Below are positions 7,641-17,763 of a stretch of DNA of 64,000 bases, piece by piece. Position 1 is the stretch's first letter, and the number at the start of each line of letters is the position of its first letter. The stretch covers positions 1,948,001-2,012,000 of the forward strand of contig NZ_CP053348.1 of NCBI RefSeq assembly GCF_013394595.1, written 5' to 3'. The notes under the pieces are model-generated. The model ran no database searches, was not told where the DNA came from, and was given only the letters and a program-made list of their open reading frames with translations. Source of the DNA: Winogradskyella forsetii. Lineage in GTDB: Bacteria > Bacteroidota > Bacteroidia > Flavobacteriales > Flavobacteriaceae. The position numbers and the translations under genes were made by a program.

Positions 7641-9194
7641 ATGTCTGAAACAAATCAAGCTGTTCAAGAAAAGAAAACCGATAAAGAATTATACGACTAT
7701 CAACATGGTGCCATAAGCCAGATTTTCGAAAAGTTTGATAACGAACGCGACGATTATCACTTACTATACCAATTACCAACAGGTGGTGGAAAAACAGTCA
7801 TCTTCTCTGAAATGGTGCGTCAATACTTAAAAAACCATCAAAAAAATGTGTTGATAATGACGCATAGAGTGGAGCTTTGCAACCAAACTTCAAAAATGTT
7901 GGATGGTTTTGGCGTGACCAACAAAGTGGTCAATAGTAAGGCGAATTTAGATGACCAAGCTGAGTATTCGTGTTTTGTTGCCATGGTTGAAACCTTGAAT
8001 AACAGACTGAATGATGATAAATTAGATATTTCTGATGTAGGATTGGTAATCATTGATGAAGCACATTACAATTCCTTTACAAAACTCTTTAAGTTTTTTG
8101 AAAAATCCTTTATTCTTGGTGTCACCGCAACACCTCTAAGTTCTAATAAAGAGTTGCCAATGAAGGATAACTATGATGAGCTTATTACCGGAGAAACCAT
8201 AGAGAACCTTATAGAAAATGAGTTTTTGGCGCGAGCGGAAACCTTTGCTTATGATATGGGATTAACGTCTCTGGAAGTGGGCTCCAATGGTGATTATACC
8301 GTAAAATCTTCGGAAGATTTATACTCAAGTCCTGCGATGTTACAAAAGCTTATTGATGCTTACAAAAAACATTCCTTAGGTAAGAAGACCTTGATTTTCA
8401 ACAATGGTATTAACACCTCCATAAGCGTGTACTATGCGTTTAAGGAAGCGGATTTGCCAATTATGCACTTGGACAATACGGCAACTAAAAAACAACGTAA
8501 ACAGATTTTGCAATGGTTTCATGAAACACCAGATGCCATATTAACGTCGGTAAGTATCTTAACCACTGGTTTTGATGAACCCACCATTGATACCATTATA
8601 CTAAATAGAGCCACTAAATCCTTAACCTTATATTATCAAATGATTGGTCGTGGATCTCGTATATTGAATAATAAATCCAAATTTACAACCATAGATTTAG
8701 GAAACAACCTATATAGATTTGGACCTTGGGGCGCAGATTTGGATTGGCAATTGATTTTTAAGTCGCCAAATTGGTATGCCGATAGAATTAAGGATGACGA
8801 ATCTATTGAGGCTAATTTTAAACATGATTTATCAGAAGAAGTAAAAGAGGAATTCTCTAAATCTGAAGATACGTATTTCGATATCAGACAAACCTACAAA
8901 GATGCTGTAGATAGTGGCGAATCTTCTAAAGTGGTTTTAGAACGTTCCATAGAGCAACATGCAAAAATTTGTATTGAAAATAGTGAGGATGTTTATGATG
9001 CGCTGGCTTTGGCAAAATTGCTTAAAGACGATATCAACCAACGTATAGAAATCTATGCCAAATGTATTAGCAGAAGTACCTATAACTTTTTAAAATGGTT
9101 AAAGGATGATTACCAAAAGAAACTGAATTCGTATCTGCGTGCCAATTTTGACGAAAAGTTTGAAGAAATTCACGGATTTCCTCCTGAGGATTAG
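7641..9194 (+). CDS. DEAD/DEAH-type SF2 helicase
   Basis: ATP-dependent superfamily 2 helicase of 517 residues. Motifs in order: PTGGGKT (Walker A, about 46-52), TATP-like VTATPLSS (motif III), DEAH (motif II, about 138-141), TGFDEPTIDTIILNRAT (motif V) and YQMIGRGSR (motif VI). The ResIII-like core and the C-terminal helical extension rich in acidic residues resemble stand-alone DEAD/DEAH helicases of the XPB/restriction-subunit type. No nuclease or methylase neighbour is present, so a restriction role is not supported. It probably remodels nucleic acids in repair or RNA metabolism; the substrate cannot be read. Confidence 0.85.
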   Translation: MSETNQAVQEKKTDKELYDYQHGAISQIFEKFDNERDDYHLLYQLPTGGGKTVIFSEMVRQYLKNHQKNVLIMTHRVELCNQTSKMLDGFGVTNKVVNSKANLDDQAEYSCFVAMVETLNNRLNDDKLDISDVGLVIIDEAHYNSFTKLFKFFEKSFILGVTATPLSSNKELPMKDNYDELITGETIENLIENEFLARAETFAYDMGLTSLEVGSNGDYTVKSSEDLYSSPAMLQKLIDAYKKHSLGKKTLIFNNGINTSISVYYAFKEADLPIMHLDNTATKKQRKQILQWFHETPDAILTSVSILTTGFDEPTIDTIILNRATKSLTLYYQMIGRGSRILNNKSKFTTIDLGNNLYRFGPWGADLDWQLIFKSPNWYADRIKDDESIEANFKHDLSEEVKEEFSKSEDTYFDIRQTYKDAVDSGESSKVVLERSIEQHAKICIENSEDVYDALALAKLLKDDINQRIEIYAKCISRSTYNFLKWLKDDYQKKLNSYLRANFDEKFEEIHGFPPED

Positions 9195-9233
9195 AGCACG
9201 CACTACAATTCATTAAAACATATAAAATTCTTG

Positions 9234-9241
9234 TATATTTG
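9234..9241 (+). promoter_or_regulatory. -7 box (TATATTTG) of the TPR-HTH regulator
   Basis: Exact TAnnTTTG match. Transcription would begin near 9248, about 16 nt before the CTG start proposed for the gene. This argues against any start farther upstream. Confidence 0.55.
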
Positions 9242-9263
9242 AGAGAACCAACTTAACTATATA

Positions 9264-11021
9264 CTGAAAACGAGAGTCTACTTTTTATTATTCTTTCAAA
9301 TAGTTGCATTTTCATTGAGTAATGCTCAAATGCCCTTGACTAGTGAGGAAGCTTTTAAGCGCTATGAAGAGATTACAGCGGTGATGGAAGCTGATTTTCC
9401 AGAGAATGAATATAGAACTTTTCGAAGAGAATCTTTTTCGGAAACCCAATTGCAAACCTATTTATCACAACATTTTCAACGTATGGAATTGTTGAAGTTT
9501 ATAGATAATCATCACTATTTTAAATTGCGTAGTTATCAACACTCAGGTAATTGGTTTATGCAATTACGTTTTCCCAAAGAGTCCATAAAGTGGTATAGAA
9601 AGTTTTTTGATTATTACACTCAATATCGCAGTGAATTAACGGATTTGGAAACGCAAGCGTTATTTGAATTGATAACGCATTCTTACAGCGTACAAGCTGA
9701 AAATTATGCTAAAATTGGTCTTTTAGATAGTGCAAAAATTCAGCATAAACTTAATTTAAAATTTATAGAGCCTCATAATGTCATTGCCAAGCCTTCTGCC
9801 TACAATAATTATGGCTTATATTTTTATTGGAACAAACATGAGCTTGATTCCGCTTTAGTTAATTTTAATAAAGCTTATTATTTTACTCAAAAACATTTTC
9901 CAAATCATACACTTTTAGGGAGTATACGCGATAATATTGCTGATATCTATTTTGAAACTAAAAAGTATAATAAAGCATTACAATTCTACAGTGAGAATTT
10001 AGATTTTTATAATTATGCTATTAATGAAAAATCTCTAACCAAAGATATACCAAGATTATTAAGTTCTGGTAGTCAAAAGGCAGAAACGTTATTAAAACTC
10101 AATCGTGCTAAGGAAGCCCAAAAGGTTATAAATGTGTTGCAACCCATTGTAGATGATACTATTAATGCGCCCAGTATTAGAAGATCGTCATCTCATTTAG
10201 AATTTTTAACTGCAAAATCGAATCTATATGTGCTTCAACAAAGTTACCGGAAAGCTTATGAAACATTGGATACGATACTGAAACTTTCTGCGATTAATCA
10301 TAATGTAACACTTAATTCTGAAAACAAATGGAGAGAAGAGCTTAATACAATAGCTCTAGACCGAGTAGAATTACAAGCTGAAATCGATAGAATTGAAAAA
10401 GAAAATAAAATTGAAAGCCAACGTTCTAAACTTTGGTTTATTACCCTGTTATCGACAACGTTTGTTATAGTATTGTTGTCACTGTTTTTAAGTCGTCGTC
10501 AACACCTTATCAATGCTAAAAACAAACAACTTCTTGCGGAACAACAATTGGAAAATTCGGATTTAAAAATGAAACAATTAAATTCTGAAATTAAATCGAA
10601 AAAACGGGATTTGTCTGATTTTGCAATTAACTTAACACAGAATCAAGAATGGGCAAAAACATTGGCGGATAAAATAAATGATTTTAAATCTGCGAATAAA
10701 CAAGATAGTGCTAAACTACTTGAGGCATTAGAGCTCGAAATACAAAATAAGGTCAAGTTTGATAGCGAAACAAAAGAATTCTATGAACGCTTGGATAAAT
10801 TAAGTGATGGTTTTTATAGCGAATTGAATTCTCGTTTTCCAAATTTGAGTAAGAATGAAATTAGACTTTGTTCATTAATCCGATTAAAAATTGATAGCCG
10901 AAGTATCGCTACACTTCAGAATATTACCTTGGCCTCACTCAATACAAGTCGTTACCGACTTCGAAAAAAACTTCACCTTAACGAAGCTACAGAATTAGAC
11001 GATTTTATTCAGAATATGTAA
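9264..11021 (+). CDS. TPR-transmembrane-HTH regulator with CTG start
   Basis: About 586 residues: signal peptide, TPR repeats (about 90-330), one membrane helix (LWFITLLSTTFVIVLLSLFL), a coiled coil, and a C-terminal LuxR-like HTH (LSKNEIRLCSLIRLKIDSRSIATL...LNTSRYRLRKKL). Bacteroidota proteins of this plan sense an extracytoplasmic signal and contact DNA from the membrane. The first ATG (9330) or TTG (9315) would delete the signal peptide. Reading back to the CTG at 9264 gives KTRVYFLLFFQIVAFSLSNAQ, an ideal signal peptide with its cleavage site. No ATG, GTG or TTG lies between the upstream stop (9239-9241) and that point. CTG start use, or an ATG-to-CTG mutation, is inferred. Confidence 0.8.
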   Translation: MKTRVYFLLFFQIVAFSLSNAQMPLTSEEAFKRYEEITAVMEADFPENEYRTFRRESFSETQLQTYLSQHFQRMELLKFIDNHHYFKLRSYQHSGNWFMQLRFPKESIKWYRKFFDYYTQYRSELTDLETQALFELITHSYSVQAENYAKIGLLDSAKIQHKLNLKFIEPHNVIAKPSAYNNYGLYFYWNKHELDSALVNFNKAYYFTQKHFPNHTLLGSIRDNIADIYFETKKYNKALQFYSENLDFYNYAINEKSLTKDIPRLLSSGSQKAETLLKLNRAKEAQKVINVLQPIVDDTINAPSIRRSSSHLEFLTAKSNLYVLQQSYRKAYETLDTILKLSAINHNVTLNSENKWREELNTIALDRVELQAEIDRIEKENKIESQRSKLWFITLLSTTFVIVLLSLFLSRRQHLINAKNKQLLAEQQLENSDLKMKQLNSEIKSKKRDLSDFAINLTQNQEWAKTLADKINDFKSANKQDSAKLLEALELEIQNKVKFDSETKEFYERLDKLSDGFYSELNSRFPNLSKNEIRLCSLIRLKIDSRSIATLQNITLASLNTSRYRLRKKLHLNEATELDDFIQNM

Positions 11022-11186
11022 CTTATTTTGGGTAATTTTTTGTTCTGTCTATTAAATGTCTATTGGCTGTGCATTAGCTGTCTATTTCAAAATCAATAGA
11101 TTAGAGTTTATGATTTATACCTTAGTTGCAACTTAATATTTAGTTATTAAAAACGATTACATATAAATTCTAAAAACTCTAACCTT

Positions 11187-11714
11187 ATGAAAACACAAGT
11201 ACTTGGTTTAATTGCTTTAGGTCTAACCAACCTCATGATTGCACAAAATGACATTGCTGCAATTACACATTCCGAAGCTGTAATGCCTACTGAAAGTAAG
11301 GCAGAAAGCACAGTTAAAAATCTAAATTCCGAATATTTGTCCTTAACGCGCCATGATGGAGCGGCTTTAGTGGTGAAAAAACTTCAAAATATCGTTGCGA
11401 ATTATAATATAAAGACAGCCGATGTTTACCAGCCAAAACGAAATATCACATATACCGTAAATTTTAAGGAAGATCTAAATTCCATTGATGTTATTTATAA
11501 CAAAGACGGTAAGATACTAAGCTGCAAAGAACACTATCAAGATGTGAGGTTGCCATATGATGCGAGCGTTAAAATTGCAAAGCAATATCCTGGCTGGGCT
11601 TTTGATACTGTTAGTTGTAAAGTTTCCTACTCTGATGATAATTCGCCCGTTATAACTTATGAGGTAATTATAGAAAAAGAAGAAAAAACCAAAAAAATAA
11701 GAGTGACTATCTAA
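11187..11714 (+). CDS. Secreted protein, possibly PepSY-like
   Basis: 175 residues with a signal peptide (MKTQVLGLIALGLTNLMIAQ). The C-terminal half contains LPYDASVKIAKQYPGWAFDTVSCKVSY, which recalls the PepSY-like periplasmic fold (xxAVxxxIxKxYPGW) common in Bacteroidota. It follows the TPR-HTH regulator by 165 bp and is followed by a terminator, so it may be a single-gene unit. The preceding regulator could control it, but nothing in the sequence proves that. Function unknown. Confidence 0.7.
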   Translation: MKTQVLGLIALGLTNLMIAQNDIAAITHSEAVMPTESKAESTVKNLNSEYLSLTRHDGAALVVKKLQNIVANYNIKTADVYQPKRNITYTVNFKEDLNSIDVIYNKDGKILSCKEHYQDVRLPYDASVKIAKQYPGWAFDTVSCKVSYSDDNSPVITYEVIIEKEEKTKKIRVTI

Positions 11715-11739
11715 GCTTTATCAACCCTTTATATTATCG

Positions 11740-11773
11740 AAAACGGAGCTCAGTATTTTTAGTTCCGTTTTTT
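11740..11773 (+). terminator. Rho-independent terminator
   Basis: AAACGGAGCT (11741-11750) pairs with AGTTCCGTTT (11761-11770) with one G-U, followed by T residues to 11773. Confidence 0.85.
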
Positions 11774-11828
11774 ATGAATCAATAATTGTTAATTTATAAT
11801 ACCCATACGTTATTATCTCAAAATAGTG

Positions 11829-11836
11829 TAGTTTTG
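11829..11836 (+). promoter_or_regulatory. -7 box (TAGTTTTG) of the J-domain/SDR operon
   Basis: Exact TAnnTTTG match 23 bp before the J-domain gene's ATG, giving a short leader. Confidence 0.55.
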
Positions 11837-11859
11837 CGCCTCAATTTAAAGAACTACCA

Positions 11860-12309
11860 ATGAAACGCATTACCCAATATAAAAAGTTATTTTCGATAGA
11901 AGGTTCTATTGACTTAAAAGAGTTAAAAACATCTTATAGAAATCTTGTCAAAGAATGGCATCCTGATAAGTTTCAAGAGGGAGACGACAAACAAGAAGAA
12001 GCCGAATTAAAAAGTCGTCAGATTATTGATGGGTATCATTTTTTAGTAAGTATCGCACCAGAAACAAAAGCTGCAAATCTTGATGAATATGCGGCGACCA
12101 TAACAGACTCCAGCATTTTAGATTTTCAACATAAAGGGCAACTTTTAGAAATCACGTTTCTAAATGGTACGACCTATGAATATTTTGGAGTTCCCAAAAA
12201 CGTTTTTATTAAGTTTGTAAATTCAGATAAACAAACGCGTTTTGCAAGACGAAGTATTTTCAATTCGTATTTGTACAGAAAATCCAAGAAAGAGCTTCAA
12301 GAAGCTTAA
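11860..12309 (+). CDS. J-domain protein with C-terminal KTSC domain
   Basis: 149 residues joining two modules. Residues 1-65 form a J domain with the invariant HPD (EWHPDKF, about 38-40), which stimulates a DnaK-type Hsp70 ATPase. Residues about 78-145 form a KTSC domain ([36 protein letters not shown]), a small fold found with RNA-associated proteins such as lysyl-tRNA synthetase. The SDR gene starts 29 bp downstream on the same strand, so the two are probably one operon. The combination suggests an Hsp70 recruiter for a nucleic-acid client, but the client is unknown. Confidence 0.85.
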   Translation: MKRITQYKKLFSIEGSIDLKELKTSYRNLVKEWHPDKFQEGDDKQEEAELKSRQIIDGYHFLVSIAPETKAANLDEYAATITDSSILDFQHKGQLLEITFLNGTTYEYFGVPKNVFIKFVNSDKQTRFARRSIFNSYLYRKSKKELQEA

Positions 12310-12338
12310 GACAGCGAAGGAGCAGTGCCAAGACGACT

Positions 12339-13889
12339 ATGAACAGCGATAATTCAAACAAACCTGAAGATATTTCAATCAATGAGATTGAAAACTGTAT
12401 AGCCATTTTAGAACGTTTAGTTGCTGATACAGACCAAATTTTCGAAATCCCAAAACCACAACGGACTGCTTTAATAAAAGCATCAGGACAATTATCAAGG
12501 CCTAGTAGAGCAGAGTTTTCACGTCGCAAAAAAGACGCCAAGAAAGCTGCAAAGCGAAAACAAGCGGCAAGGGATAAAAACGCCCGAAAAGTTACAGGAA
12601 TACGAAGCGCAAGGGAAGCACATGTTTTTGTGGCTCCAAAATTATTGCCAGAAGCCGATTTAAAGGCCAAAGAACAATTAGAATTGGAATCGCCTCGAAA
12701 CTGCTATGTCTGTAAAACCTTATTTACCAAACTACACCATTTTTATGATACCATGTGTGAAGAATGTGGTGATTTTAATTATGCCAAACGTTTTCAAACA
12801 GCAGATGTAAAAGGCCAAGTCGCCGTAATAACGGGCTCTCGATTAAAAATCGGTTATCATATTACCTTAATGCTATTAAGAGGAGGTGCAACGGTTATTG
12901 CTACCACGCGTTTCCCTGTAGATTCTGCGTTACGTTTTTCCCAAGAAGAAGACTTTACGGAATGGGGACATCGGCTGAAAATCCATGGTCTCGATTTAAG
13001 ACATATTCCAAGTGTGGAAATCTTCTGCAATTTTATAGAACAACGCTACGAAAAACTGGATATTCTCATTAATAATGCAGCGCAAACCGTAAGACGACCA
13101 GCTGGTTTCTATAGTCATTTAATGCCCAACGAAGAGCGACCTATAGACGAGTTGCCAAAATTTGCCCAAGATTTGCTCAGGGACCATAGTGAATGTTTAA
13201 CGGAATTAAAACAATTGACTTCTGGGGCATCATCCAATAAAAATATGCCAGTGACTTGGCATGGACCTGAACCTGGTATTGGTTTACGGGCTTCTGCAAA
13301 ATTATCACAGATTCCTTATAGTTTTGATAACGCCTTGGTGTCTCAAGAGGTGTTTCCAGAAGGGAAATTGGATGCCGACTTGCAACAAGTAGATTTAAGA
13401 AAAACCAACAGTTGGCGATTAAAGCTTGGCGAAATTGAAACCACAGAAATGATTGAAGTGCAACTTGTGAATTCTGTGGCACCCTTTGTATTGTGTAACC
13501 GTTTGTCTGAAGTGATGAAAAAAGACCATACCGGACAAAAACATATTATCAACGTGTCTGCGATGGAAGGGAAGTTCCATTCGTTTTTTAAAGAAGATCG
13601 ACATCCACATACCAATATGGCCAAAGCCGCTTTAAATATGCTAACACATACGGCTGCTGGTAGTTTAGCTAAAGAAGGCATTTATATGAATGCGGTAGAT
13701 ACAGGTTGGGTCACTGATGAAGATCCTGCTGAATTGGCAAAGCGCAAACAAGAACTGCACGATTTTCAACCACCTTTAGATATTGTCGATGGCGCTGCAC
13801 GTGTTATGGATCCTTTGTTTGATGGTATCAATACCGGCAAACATTGGTCTGGTAAATTCTTGAAGGATTATCGTCCTATCAGCTGGTAA
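12339..13889 (+). CDS. Zinc-ribbon SDR-family protein lacking the catalytic Tyr
   Basis: 516 residues. The N-terminal ~110 are helical and basic ([23 protein letters not shown]). A Cys4 zinc ribbon follows (C122-x2-C125, C140-x2-C143). From about 157 onward is a Rossmann SDR domain: [12 protein letters not shown] (162-172), [10 protein letters not shown] (240-249), and the active-site strand NVSAMEG with Ser407. At the YxxxK position the sequence reads TNMAK (T425, K429), so the general-acid Tyr is replaced. A ~130-residue insert (about 260-390) interrupts the fold. It may bind NAD(P) without classical SDR catalysis. It is co-oriented with the J-domain gene 29 bp upstream. Confidence 0.82.
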   Translation: MNSDNSNKPEDISINEIENCIAILERLVADTDQIFEIPKPQRTALIKASGQLSRPSRAEFSRRKKDAKKAAKRKQAARDKNARKVTGIRSAREAHVFVAPKLLPEADLKAKEQLELESPRNCYVCKTLFTKLHHFYDTMCEECGDFNYAKRFQTADVKGQVAVITGSRLKIGYHITLMLLRGGATVIATTRFPVDSALRFSQEEDFTEWGHRLKIHGLDLRHIPSVEIFCNFIEQRYEKLDILINNAAQTVRRPAGFYSHLMPNEERPIDELPKFAQDLLRDHSECLTELKQLTSGASSNKNMPVTWHGPEPGIGLRASAKLSQIPYSFDNALVSQEVFPEGKLDADLQQVDLRKTNSWRLKLGEIETTEMIEVQLVNSVAPFVLCNRLSEVMKKDHTGQKHIINVSAMEGKFHSFFKEDRHPHTNMAKAALNMLTHTAAGSLAKEGIYMNAVDTGWVTDEDPAELAKRKQELHDFQPPLDIVDGAARVMDPLFDGINTGKHWSGKFLKDYRPISW

Positions 13890-13997
13890 TTGATGAGCGA
13901 TCAGATATCATCTAAGTCTATTTAAGTACCATTTTATAGTTTAAAAGACTGTTAATGTCATTGGTATTTGAATCTTTTGGTAGTATCTTAGAGTATT

Positions 13998-14588
13998 ATG
14001 AAGAAAAGCGCTATTTACAAGAGACTAGGATTATTATTGTGCATAGGTATACTTGGTATATTATGGAACTGTAAATCCACTGACATCACTGATGACGAAA
14101 ACTATACTGCCGACATCAGCAAGTTGGAAATACTTCTCGAAAAAGATACCTACTACATTAATATAGATACCGCATTACCATTTGTCACTGCAGCAACGCA
14201 ACAAGTAGCAAATGCGCTTTTTTTGTCAAGAACCGGAAATACTGCAAGTAGAATAGATGTGATGGGAGATGGTCATTTTATAACCATACAAAATGACTCC
14301 GTAAAAGGTGATTTGCCATTTTTTGGCGAAAGACGTTTAAGTGCAGGGCCTTATGGTGGTAGAAATGGTGGAATAGCGTTTGAGGGCCTTCCAAGTAATT
14401 ACGAAAAAAACCTCAATAAGAAGAAAAGGAAGCTCAAGATTAAATTTACAATCAGTCAAAATGGGGAACCCTCTGAACACTATGAAGTGAACCTGAATAT
14501 ATTCCCAAATAAAAATGCCACAATAAACATAAATTCAACTTTTAAGACCAATATGGGCTATACAGGAACATTAAGTGCTGAGCAATAA
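13998..14588 (+). CDS. DUF4251 lipoprotein
   Basis: 196 residues with a lipoprotein signal peptide; the lipobox is near LWNC (Cys26), so the protein should be membrane-anchored in the periplasm. The mature part matches the Bacteroidota DUF4251 pattern. ITIQNDSVKGDLPFFGERR, SAGPYGGRNGGIAFEG and NININSTFKTNMGYTG correspond to the family's SVDSYLPYFG, GGIKF and NSNxRxxISYxG blocks. The family's function is unknown. Confidence 0.85.
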   Translation: MKKSAIYKRLGLLLCIGILGILWNCKSTDITDDENYTADISKLEILLEKDTYYINIDTALPFVTAATQQVANALFLSRTGNTASRIDVMGDGHFITIQNDSVKGDLPFFGERRLSAGPYGGRNGGIAFEGLPSNYEKNLNKKKRKLKIKFTISQNGEPSEHYEVNLNIFPNKNATININSTFKTNMGYTGTLSAEQ

Positions 14589-14725
14589 TTGGACTAGTAA
14601 GTGTAATTTAAAAATCTCCATTAATGCATTGTTAAATCTGATACGATTACGTTAAGGTTTCTTAATTTTTTTGGTTACCGATCAATAGATAAGTATATTA
14701 AAGTAAATCAAAACTTTACTTTACA

Positions 14726-15109
14726 ATGAAAACGACATTATTTATAATTACCCTATTGTTTACTTTTAATCTTTCTGCACAAGATCCAATTTTACAAAAA
14801 GATCATGAAGCCTTACAGGTCACTGCGACAAAAATCGCAAAAACCTATGATGATCAAATAGGTTTAGACGGTAAGCAATTTATCTTGTTCGAAAAAAAGA
14901 TTGAAGAATTTTTAATCAAAGAAGAAGAGATTCATGAAAATTATGAGGGCGAGGAAAAACTCGATTTGTTATACAAATTAAGAAAAGCAGAGACGATGGA
15001 AATGCGAAACATATTGACACAACCGCAATTCGATTTATACAGACGTATTAAACCACAACTTCAACCACTAGCCATGGTAAATACAGACGATAAAACCGAT
15101 AATAAATAA
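14726..15109 (+). CDS. Small secreted helical protein
   Basis: 127 residues with a signal peptide (MKTTLFIITLLFTFNLSAQ). The mature protein is charged and helical, ending LTQPQFDLYRRIKPQLQPLA. That is reminiscent of Spy/CpxP-like periplasmic helices with an LTxxQ motif, but the match is too weak to name. A hairpin terminator follows 24 bp after the stop. Function unknown. Confidence 0.65.
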   Translation: MKTTLFIITLLFTFNLSAQDPILQKDHEALQVTATKIAKTYDDQIGLDGKQFILFEKKIEEFLIKEEEIHENYEGEEKLDLLYKLRKAETMEMRNILTQPQFDLYRRIKPQLQPLAMVNTDDKTDNK

Positions 15110-15132
15110 AGGTTATTTACTTGAAAAACAGG

Positions 15133-15166
15133 AGACGTTCTATAATATGCTTAGAGCGTCTTTCTT
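15133..15166 (+). terminator. Rho-independent terminator
   Basis: AGACGTTCT (15133-15141) pairs with AGAGCGTCT (15153-15161) with one G-U, followed by a T-rich tail. Confidence 0.65.
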
Positions 15167-15216
15167 ATTTACTTCAGATTCTTTTGTTTTACGGCAAGAA
15201 TGTGAAACGTTAAAAT

Positions 15217-15224
15217 TACCTTTG
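15217..15224 (+). promoter_or_regulatory. -7 box (TACCTTTG) of the DEAD-box helicase
   Basis: Exact TAnnTTTG match about 130 bp before the chosen ATG, implying a leader of roughly 120 nt. A small hairpin, ACGGA/TCCGT, lies in that leader at 15236-15252. Confidence 0.5.
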
Positions 15225-15352
15225 CCACAAATTAAAACGGACTGAAAATCCGTGACATTAATGAAATCCAAGAATTTAATGTATTAATCAATTTTCAAAC
15301 TAGAAGGGATTAGTGCGAATTCGTGGAATTCCTGTCAAAAAAAATAAATACT

Positions 15353-16471
15353 ATGACAACATTTTCAGATTTAGGCATTCACAAATCATATATAAAAGGG
15401 TTAAAAGAACTTAATATCATAAATCCGACGGAAATACAAGAAACCGTAATTCCTGTTTTATTAGAATCCAAAACCGATTTAATAGGTTTGGCACAAACAG
15501 GAACGGGAAAAACGGCTGCTTTTGGCTTGCCTGTTTTACATGCCATTGATCAAAACGCACCTGAAGTCCAAGCGTTGATTATTGCACCAACACGCGAATT
15601 GGTGCAACAAATACAAAAGCAACTCTTCAGATTCACGAAGTATATAGATGGAAAAATTTTTGCTGAAGGCGTTTATGGCGGTGAAAAAATAGATAAACAA
15701 ATTAAAAACCTGAGCAGGACCACGCACATTGTGGTTGCCACACCAGGACGTTTGCTAGATTTGGTAGAACGTGGTGCGGTGGATATTTCAAAAGTAAAAA
15801 TCTTGGTTTTAGATGAAGCCGATGAAATGCTCAGTATGGGTTTTAAGGAAGATTTGAATAAAATATTAAAATTCAACACCTCTAAAAGAAACACTTGGTT
15901 GTTTTCTGCAACGATGCCAGATGAAATAAAAAGCATCATAAAAAATTATATGTCGCCAAATGCCGTTAAAATTGAAGTCAATAAAAATGCGTTGGTAAAC
16001 GAGAATATTTCCCATCATTTTATACACACGTCTATTAAAGACAAGGTGAATATGATTATCCGCATCTTGGATAAGCGTCAAGACGAAAGAGGTATCATTT
16101 TCTGTAGAACAAAAGCAGGTACAAAAAATTTAGCACAACAATTACAAAACGAGGGTTTTGCGGTGGACGCTTTAGAAGGCGATATGCAACAAAAGGAACG
16201 CGATAAAGTGATGCGTGCTTTTAAAAACGAAAGTTTACAGGTGTTGATCTCAACCGATGTTTCAGCAAGAGGAATCGATGTGAATAATCTGGCATTTGTA
16301 TTGCATCATCAACTTCCTGAACAACTAGACTATTATACCCATAGAAGCGGAAGAACAGCTAGAGCTGGTAAAACGGGGCAATCCATTGCATTAATCATTC
16401 CTGGAGACATGCCAAAAGTTCTAGAAATTCAGAAAGCCTTAGGCATAACGTTTAGGGAACTTACGATGTAA
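15353..16471 (+). CDS. DEAD-box ATP-dependent RNA helicase
   Basis: A 372-residue core-only DEAD-box RNA helicase. Motifs in order: Q motif (INPTEIQETVIP), AQTGTGKTAAFG (motif I), PTRELVQQ (Ia), TPGRLLD (Ib), DEAD (II), SATMP (III), IIFCRTKAGT (IV), STDVSARGIDV (V) and HRSGRTARAG (VI). It stops soon after motif VI with no basic C-terminal tail, unlike RhlE or DeaD. I use the ATG at 15353 (MTTFSDLGI); an in-frame GTG at 15323 adds ten residues that do not fit the family. The long leader recalls cold-inducible RNA-helicase genes; that regulation is inferred. Confidence 0.93.
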   Translation: MTTFSDLGIHKSYIKGLKELNIINPTEIQETVIPVLLESKTDLIGLAQTGTGKTAAFGLPVLHAIDQNAPEVQALIIAPTRELVQQIQKQLFRFTKYIDGKIFAEGVYGGEKIDKQIKNLSRTTHIVVATPGRLLDLVERGAVDISKVKILVLDEADEMLSMGFKEDLNKILKFNTSKRNTWLFSATMPDEIKSIIKNYMSPNAVKIEVNKNALVNENISHHFIHTSIKDKVNMIIRILDKRQDERGIIFCRTKAGTKNLAQQLQNEGFAVDALEGDMQQKERDKVMRAFKNESLQVLISTDVSARGIDVNNLAFVLHHQLPEQLDYYTHRSGRTARAGKTGQSIALIIPGDMPKVLEIQKALGITFRELTM

Positions 16472-16750
16472 TTTAAGTTTAATTTCCAATAAGGTCACGT
16501 TGAGTATCCTGTCTTATCTGTCAGGATGTATTGGGAAGTTTGTGAATTGAAACGGTTCTTGATACTAAATTTTACTGAGAATCTAATAATTATACAACTT
16601 CTCGATACAAAATTCCAAAAAAAAGTGGAATTTCACTCGAAGAGACGGAATGTAATGTGATTTTTGAACTACAAAACTTACCCAAAATCGTCTACTTCAA
16701 AATTTAATATTATCTTGGGTGTTTATTAATACATATACTACAAAACAGCA

Positions 16751-17740
16751 ATGAAATCATTTTCAATAGAAGACATCAATGCCATTATAAATGGTGAAGT
16801 TATAGGCGAAACTACAAATCAAATTAAGGGTTTAGAACAAATTCAGAAAGCCAATGAAAATCAAGCCACTTTTATTGGAAACCGAAAATTTGCAGGCTTA
16901 TGGAAAGATTCTAAAGCTAGTTTAGCCATTGTTAATGACACTATTGATATAGAACCTGGTGACAATCGGGTGTTTATCAAAGTAAAGAATGCGGATTTGG
17001 CCATGGCTAAATTGTTGGAGACGTTTACACCAAAAGCACCACATTTTGAAACCGATATTCATCCTTCAGCAACCATAGATAAATCGGCTAAAATTGGCGA
17101 TGGTAGTAGAGTAGGAGCTGGCGCTTACATTGGTAAGGATGTGGTTTTAGGCGCTAATGTTACTATCTATCCTAATGTTACCATTTTAGATGACACCACC
17201 ATTGGAGATCACACGACGGTGTGGTCTGGCACGATAATTAGAGAACGCTCTGTAATAGGAAGCCACTGTATTTTTCATAATAATGTGAGTATCGGAGCCG
17301 ACGGATTTGGTTATCGCCCAAGTGATGACGGCAGAGGATTGGTAAAGATTCCTCACATAGGGAATGTGGTTATTGGAAATGGGGTTGAAATTGGTGCTAA
17401 TTCTTGTGTGGATCGCGGTAAATTCAGCTCAACGATTTTAGGGGATGGTTGTAAGATTGATAATTTAGTGCAGATTGCACATAATTGCGTACTTGGACGT
17501 TCTTGCATTATGGCGGGAAGTTCTGGACTCGCAGGTTCTGTAACACTTGGAGACGGCGTCGTTATTGGCGGTTCTGCTTCTATAAAAGACCATACGACTA
17601 TCCATTCTGGAGCCACTGTTGGAGCCGGTTCTGGCGTTATGAACGATGTTCCTGCCGGAAAAACGGTATTAGGGTATCCTGCTGTGGACTCTAGGGAAAT
17701 GCTAAAGCAATGGGTAGCGCTTCGTAAGTTGGCGAGATAA
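16751..17740 (+). CDS. lpxD: UDP-3-O-acylglucosamine N-acyltransferase (LpxD-type)
   Basis: Adds the second hydroxyacyl chain to UDP-3-O-acylglucosamine in lipid A synthesis. 329 residues. The N-terminal ~100 form the LpxD uridine-binding domain, followed by a left-handed beta-helix of hexapeptide repeats ([30 protein letters not shown]...). The catalytic His lies in [10 protein letters not shown], and the [16 protein letters not shown] block is the usual LpxD signature. The C-terminal helix ([13 protein letters not shown]) completes the trimer. Flavobacteria often have two LpxD paralogues and no other lpx gene is nearby, so this could be the second copy. Confidence 0.9.
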   Translation: MKSFSIEDINAIINGEVIGETTNQIKGLEQIQKANENQATFIGNRKFAGLWKDSKASLAIVNDTIDIEPGDNRVFIKVKNADLAMAKLLETFTPKAPHFETDIHPSATIDKSAKIGDGSRVGAGAYIGKDVVLGANVTIYPNVTILDDTTIGDHTTVWSGTIIRERSVIGSHCIFHNNVSIGADGFGYRPSDDGRGLVKIPHIGNVVIGNGVEIGANSCVDRGKFSSTILGDGCKIDNLVQIAHNCVLGRSCIMAGSSGLAGSVTLGDGVVIGGSASIKDHTTIHSGATVGAGSGVMNDVPAGKTVLGYPAVDSREMLKQWVALRKLAR

Positions 17741-17763
17741 TTTTAAGTTATTGAGTTATATAA

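Noticed and set aside
7641-9194. Restriction subunit (type I or III) for the SF2 helicase
   Set aside because: No methylase, specificity or nuclease partner is near, and no nuclease motif is in the protein.
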